Part shown: piece after piece, positions 58,943-64,000 of the stretch
Position numbering within the stretch: the first letter of the stretch is position 1
How the letters are laid out: the number at the start of each line of letters is the position of its first letter
Source: Lumbricus rubellus
Lineage: Eukaryota; Annelida; Clitellata; Crassiclitellata; Lumbricidae
Assembly: GCA_945859605.1 (NCBI GenBank)
Contig: OX243827.1
Location: 28,376,941 to 28,440,940 of the forward strand
Direction: 5' to 3'
Length of the DNA: 64,000 bases
Translations under genes and position numbers: made by a program
The notes under the pieces: model-generated
Told to the model about the DNA's origin: nothing
Databases searched by the model: none
Seen by the model: the letters and a program-made list of their open reading frames with translations, nothing else

Positions 58943-59241
58943 CTTTATAAATACTCGGAATAAATAAATAAATAAAGTAAAAAATCCTACGTTTTTCACG
59001 CTGTAAAATTTGCAACTACGGATTACGATTAGATAGGCTAATTTGTCCAATCTTTGCACAACGATTCTAGATTGATTGGTATGGGTCTACGTCATCGGAG
59101 CATAGGCTATCAATACAATATTTGATACATAACCAGAGTTTTAACTTCTACTTTCGGTTTGCAGCATGCGAACAGAGCTGCAGACAATAATTATGATTTC
59201 AAAAAATGGCGGTTGTAAATATGCCTATAATAATTAGTGGT

Positions 59242-59302
59242 GTAGGCCTACACCGCCTGCTTTAAATTCATAATTAATTTAAAGCAGGCGGTGTAGGCCT
59301 AC
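59242..59302. repeat. Perfect-arm palindrome containing two TAGGCCTA sites
   Basis: GTAGGCCTACACCGCCTGCT to AGCAGGCGGTGTAGGCCTAC around a short AT loop. Confidence 0.95.
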
Positions 59303-59361
59303 TACGTATACATGTAGTGATAGTCTATGCTGATAGCTGATGTGGTTCAATGTTCCAGGGT

Positions 59362-59574
59362 TTATAAAAATAAATTTAACGGATACTGGTCTCCAGTGAG
59401 CGCGTCAATGATGTCATAGAAATATTTTTCTGTAAAGTGCTTAGGTCCTACATGTGGATCGTCCTCGGATAACTGTTTGGATGTCTGTTTTAGGGGATGG
59501 TGAACTGTACTAATGGAAACAGGCTCTATTGTAGTTTTTGACCCAACTGGTATGCCTACTCGCAAGGGAAGCAA
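59362..59574 (-). other. Unexplained minus-strand open frame, 70 codons
   Basis: It codes a normal-looking, non-repetitive peptide (SISTVHHPLKQTSKQLSEDD, then HFTEKYFYDIIDALTGDQYP). No start context, splice site or family was recognised. It could be a 3' fragment of a retrocopy or a chance frame. Confidence 0.2.
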
Positions 59575-60955
59575 ATTTTAACCAGATGCTGGTTGGAACA
59601 GAGAGACTTTCCTGGTTGGAATAGAGTGACTAACATAGGATTGACCGAATGTTTGCAGACTCCGATGAAGTCTCTTGACTGTAACGTTCAATTCAGGCTC
59701 ATCCTTAACCCCTTTGACTCAATGCAGCGCTTGTTAATCAGCGCGTATTGGCTTTCTAGTTGCGCTTTAGACGTTGAGCCATCACTGTTATGACTACTAT
59801 TATGAAAGTTGAAACCGCTAAAACGTCATAGGCATACATTGTAGTTTATGGAGAGTCTAATGCACAACTGAAATTCTTTCTCTTCTTGTAATAATTATTG
59901 CAGTTTTAGAGTAATTTAAAAGCTATTAATTCCTATTTGAAAGCTAAAGCTCAGGGTAACAAAATGGCCACGGCTGCGGCGCCAAGAAGTAAATTTTACA
60001 AATGAAGCGAATCACGATATACCGTACTGAGAAAGTTAATTCTACTTTTGTACGATGGTAATTATCACGAAAAAATCCAGCAGTTTACTTTTTTGTAGTG
60101 ATTTATTCTCAATTTGATCTTCATATAGGCTAACATGATTGCACCTTGAATATATCTGATAGGTTATAATTGTATAATTATACAAAGCGAACGTCAATAT
60201 AGCAACTACAGAATGCAACCTGACTAGCTAATATCCGAGTAATCTTTATTAATAAACATTTCTAGCACTTTAACTAATCCGTGATATCCGTTATATACAA
60301 AGCCAAGTAGAAGTCCTCATGTAGCAGCATATTTTATTACAGAAGTATAATCAGTTAATCACATTGCTAACCGACGTTAGACGAAGTAGGCTACATTGAT
60401 TGCTCACGCGAAGTTCCTGCGCTGATACCTAGCATTCTGTGCTCCATGATACCTTGCAGAGACATGCATTCCTGTGACATTATAAACTGGATGTAAATAT
60501 CTTTGTTTTGCAGCATACAGGCCTAGGCAAATAACCCGTTGTTGTCCCATAGCGAACCTCCACGAAGTAGCATGGAAGCAGTTACCGGTCATTCAACCTA
60601 CCGTAACTATAGGCCCTAATTGTGCAAGTGATTGAAGACCATACTGCTCGATCATGATTTTTTGCTATCACGACACCATCGATGAACTCTTTTGAAGAGG
60701 CGAATTACTATAGATAAAACACGTTCCAAACAATGACTATTATAACTTCTATTTTGCTAGTCGAAATCCGGGGGAAATATATAGGCCTATGACTATTTGG
60801 TTCTAGAGATTCCGTTTAGTGTAAACTTGCAGTTGCTAGTAGAAAGATGGGAATCCGAAGCCATTAATTTAAGAACTTTGCGGCAGACATCTCTCTTGCC
60901 AATTGGAAATCAGGGATCTACCGTACTTCTTTGGAAAATAGCGTCATGCACGGAT

Positions 60956-61713
60956 TCACACAATTGGATTCAGTTCCTTTGAAACAGGAACCAAGTAGGG
61001 ATTCACATCTGTGGAAACAGGAACCAAGTAGGGATTCACATCTGTGGAAACAGGAACCAAGTAGGGATTCAGTTCGGTGGAAGCAGGAACCAAGTAGGGA
61101 TTAGTTTCTGTGGAAACCGGAACTAAGTAGGAATTCACTCCTGTCAAAACCGGAACTAAGTAGGAATTCACTCCTGTCAAAACTGGAACTAAGTAGGGAT
61201 TCACTTCTTTCGAAACAGACACCAAGGAAGGATTCGCGTCTTCCAAAACTGGAACTAAGTAGGGATTCACTTCTTTCGAAACAGACACCAAGGAAGGATT
61301 CGCGTCTTCCAAAACTGGAACTAAGTAGGAATTCACTCCTGTCAAAACTGGAACTAAGTAGGGATTCACTTCTTTCGAAACCGGAACCAAGGAAGGATTC
61401 ACGTCTTCCGAAACTGGAAACAAATAGGGATTGACTTCTTTCAAATTGATGTCCAATATTTCTAGATCCTCGATTTGATTTACTTCATCTCGGTTGAGAA
61501 CCAAGTACGCACTCATTGCCTCTGATTGTTCAATTGTGTTTGTAGAGGTATCAGCTTCATGTTGAACTGTAACTTCCCCCATAGGGAGTTGATGACCCAT
61601 GTTATCACACGAAACACCATCGTTCAAAGGAAGAATAACTGGTTCACACACTTCATCGTCATAAGTACTCAAAGGTTTGGTTATTCTTCTTTCTTTCTTT
61701 CGTCTCTTGACGT
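60956..61713 (-). CDS. Gene B cytoplasmic tail exon with YLVP repeats
   Basis: It starts DVKRRKKERR after the membrane. One YLVL occurs near the start of the repeat area, then 11-residue units such as NPYLVPVSTDV: ten YLVP and one YLFP, plus several units where Tyr is Ser (NPSLVPVSKEV). YxxP sites spaced by 11 residues recall the substrate domain of Cas-type adaptors that bind Crk SH2 domains; that binding is an inference. Confidence 0.88.
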
Positions 61714-63409
61714 CTGAAAAAAAGATTACTAGCCACATCAATTACGACGTTCCAGCTGTTTTTATTTATGAGCTATTGTGCAAGTCCCTGAGGGACCATA
61801 TTATGTACCTCGGGCAAACAATAATATTAATAATAACTTCGCACCTCATCAGTATGTAGCATTCAGCAGAGGCCTTTCACAGAGAATTTACGCCTTAGAC
61901 TTGTAGTCGGATTACTGGACTCTCATCTTGTGCCCGGAGTCTAGCCCATGCCACAGCATAGGCATTTCACGAATGCGCGCATCACTTACGCCTACGTCCA
62001 ACAGTGAAGATGCCTTTCTATTAAGAATGGGACTTTACTCGACAAAGCAGTTTTCTGGCCCATCAACTTCTCAAGTCTAGGCAAAGCAAGTGAAGTGTCT
62101 AGAGCTTTATGCTAATGGTTAAGTCTCGGATAAGTTTGAGAGACTGTTAGGTAGATAAATAAGTAAATAAATAGGTAATGTCATGATCCCAAATTGAAAT
62201 TCTGTGAAGAATCAAATGAAATTATTGGCAGAAGGATTCTGGGGTTTCTGGACAAACGAGATGCTATTAGCCAAGGGGTGCGATTAAGTGGCAGTCTCGC
62301 TCTGTGTAGAATTATTGTCGCCCAATCAAACACCGGTATAGTGACCATATTTCGGAAAACCGATAGACTGCTTACCAAGAAGACTTCCCTTTGAACAGAA
62401 GCCAAGAAACAATCCGATGAGAAACACAACGAGACCAACAGGTCCAACACCCAGAAATATCTTCCACAAAGCCAAACCTTCTTTTTTCTTAACAGATGAC
62501 TCTGCAACAGATAATCTGCAATAATTTAAAATGCGGAAACTCGTTTCTATGGGGCAACTCTCTTTGAAGTTTGAACAAATTGCTGACCAGTATAATTATT
62601 ATCCGATCAGTAAACATTTAGCTATTGAATCAAAGACCTTCTAGCTAGCTGGATCTTTACATGTACCTTGCTAAAGAAATTATATACTGCTGAAGTAGGT
62701 CTTTTCGATCGTTAAGTGATGAAAGGAGAGCATAGCTTATGATATATAATTTATTTCAGCACGCTGTTTGCCCACCTGTTGGAAGTCTATATTGATATCC
62801 AAGTGTAATTGTGCGATTATCTCGATTAAATCCGTTGTCACCAACGCATCTGTATTCTCCGAGGTACTTTGCACAATTGGCGGAACATTTAGGATCAATC
62901 CTTATTACCAAATTGTTCATCTCCACATGAACGTAAGGCGGCGCGTCACGAACAAAGTAATCGAACGGTTTTGTCTTAAACCATTGCACTGTCGGAGGTG
63001 TACTAGGATCAGAAGTTGCGCGACATTGGAAGACGAACTCCTTTTCCTCCAAAAAATCAACGGACACGTTTTTCAAACCAGTGATAGATACATTTGTCTT
63101 CACTGAAAAACACAGAATAGGAAAAATGGCTGATAATCAACACATGTTTAGCAATGACGATAATTATTGTTGATATTAATGATGATTGTGGTGGTGATAA
63201 TGATGACGATGATGGATGATAATGATGACGATGATGGATGATGATGATGACGATGATTGTGATGATGATGACGACATTAATATTAATAGCGGAAGGTGTT
63301 AATTTTCATATTTTAAATTTCCATCTCTAAACAACCTTAAAAACAATAGAGGGTAGTAGTAGCAGTAGCAATATTAGTAATAGTCGTAGAAGTAGTAGTA
63401 GTAGTAGTG

Positions 63410-63460
<51 letters not shown>

Positions 63461-63461
63461 A

Positions 63462-63551
<90 letters not shown>

Positions 63552-64000
63552 TAGTAGCAGTAGTAGATGGAGGAGCAGGACGAGGAAGGGGGAGGACGAG
63601 GTAAAGAAGCAGCAGCAGCAGCAGCAGCAGCAGGAGTAGCAGCAGCAGGAGTAGCACAATTAGTAATGCTGAGTGTCACAGACGTCCCTAACTGGAACCG
63701 AGATGACAGCATATACCAAAAGTAGCTGTCTACTTTTTCTCGTTCTAAACTCTAAAGTTATAGTTTAAAAATTCCTGGTACCTCGACGCTGTAGGCTTGG
63801 TTTCAACGTTGTCCACGGTATACTAAGAGTTTGTGTTCCATCAGAGGACTTAGGCCAGATTTCCTTATTATTTTGTTTAAGACCTTTGGTTAATTAGCAC
63901 ACCACATTGACTTACTGAGGACGTTTAGATATCCTTGAGCAAATGCGTAGCCATGAACGTTGCTTGCGTTGCATTGAATAACCATCAGATCCGTGTGACG
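60956..64000 (-). CDS. L1-like Ig receptor with YxxP repeat tail (gene B), 3' part
   Basis: Paralogue of gene A, cut by the right edge. Exons: 64000-63916 (end of Ig4: DLMVIQCNASNVHGYAFA, YLNVL), 63102-62776 (Ig5: FVFQCRATSDPSTPPTVQW, YLGEYRCVGDNG), 62501-62376 (membrane exon, ALWKIFLGVGPVGLVVFLIG), 61713-60956 (tail, 251 residues, stop TGA). All junctions are phase 1 and exon sizes match gene A (327 vs 321, 126 vs 126). The extracellular parts are very similar to gene A, while the tail differs in its Tyr motif. The first Ig exons lie beyond the window. Confidence 0.85.
63353..63560 (+). repeat. (AGT)n microsatellite in a gene B intron
   Basis: Trinucleotide run with a few variants, followed by an AGC-rich stretch to about 63650. 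Poly-Leu and poly-Tyr frames over it are artefacts. Confidence 0.97.

Larger units (their letters stand above)
55796..60955. other. Spacer between gene A and gene B
   Basis: No convincing gene. It should hold the gene A promoter and the gene B 3' UTR. It contains a large ATGT microsatellite, a SINE tail, a palindrome and one unexplained minus-strand frame (59362-59574). Confidence 0.5.

Overview
This looks like a window of an animal nuclear genome. Genes are split into many small exons by GT-AG and a few GC-AG introns, intergenic DNA is AT-rich and full of tRNA-derived SINEs, MITEs, palindromes and microsatellites, and the encoded families (adhesion GPCR, L1-type Ig receptors) are metazoan. 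The very frequent palindromic octamer TAGGCCTA and the SINE style suggest a marine invertebrate deuterostome such as an echinoderm. That placement is inference only. Bases 1-200 are a gap.

All four genes lie on the minus strand. I built the models by hand from splice sites, and every junction keeps frame. (1) 2038-3157: the first two exons of an L1-like Ig receptor (gene C), cut by the left edge. (2) 6372-40459: a complete 20-exon adhesion GPCR of 5573 residues. It has a signal peptide, one 14.7 kb exon coding about 200 copies of a 24-residue Thr/Ser-rich mucin-like repeat, a Cys/Trp motif like the end of a hormone-receptor domain, a GAIN domain, a GPS with an intact HL|T cleavage site, seven membrane helices and a short tail. 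(3) 45976-55795: a complete 11-exon, 962-residue receptor (gene A) with L1-type Ig1-4, one more Ig domain, one membrane helix and a tail of 11-residue repeats carrying YxxL motifs at ITAM spacing. (4) 60956-64000: a paralogue (gene B) cut by the right edge, whose tail uses the same 11-residue unit but with YLVP in place of YLDL.

Spacers and introns hold a nested pair of DNA transposons (an EnSpm/CACTA-like element inside a hAT-like element, in a GPCR intron), a mariner-type transposase remnant, a LINE reverse-transcriptase remnant, several MITEs with 8-11 bp target duplications, TTAA-flanked mini-elements, SINEs with a shared hairpin tail, six long palindromes and several long microsatellites. 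Most long open frames other than those listed are shadows of the 72 bp coding array or of microsatellites.

Taken together, the locus is a cluster of cell-surface receptors: three L1-like Ig receptors around a giant mucin-stalk adhesion GPCR. A joint role in adhesion or immune-type signalling is a hypothesis from domain content, not shown by the sequence.
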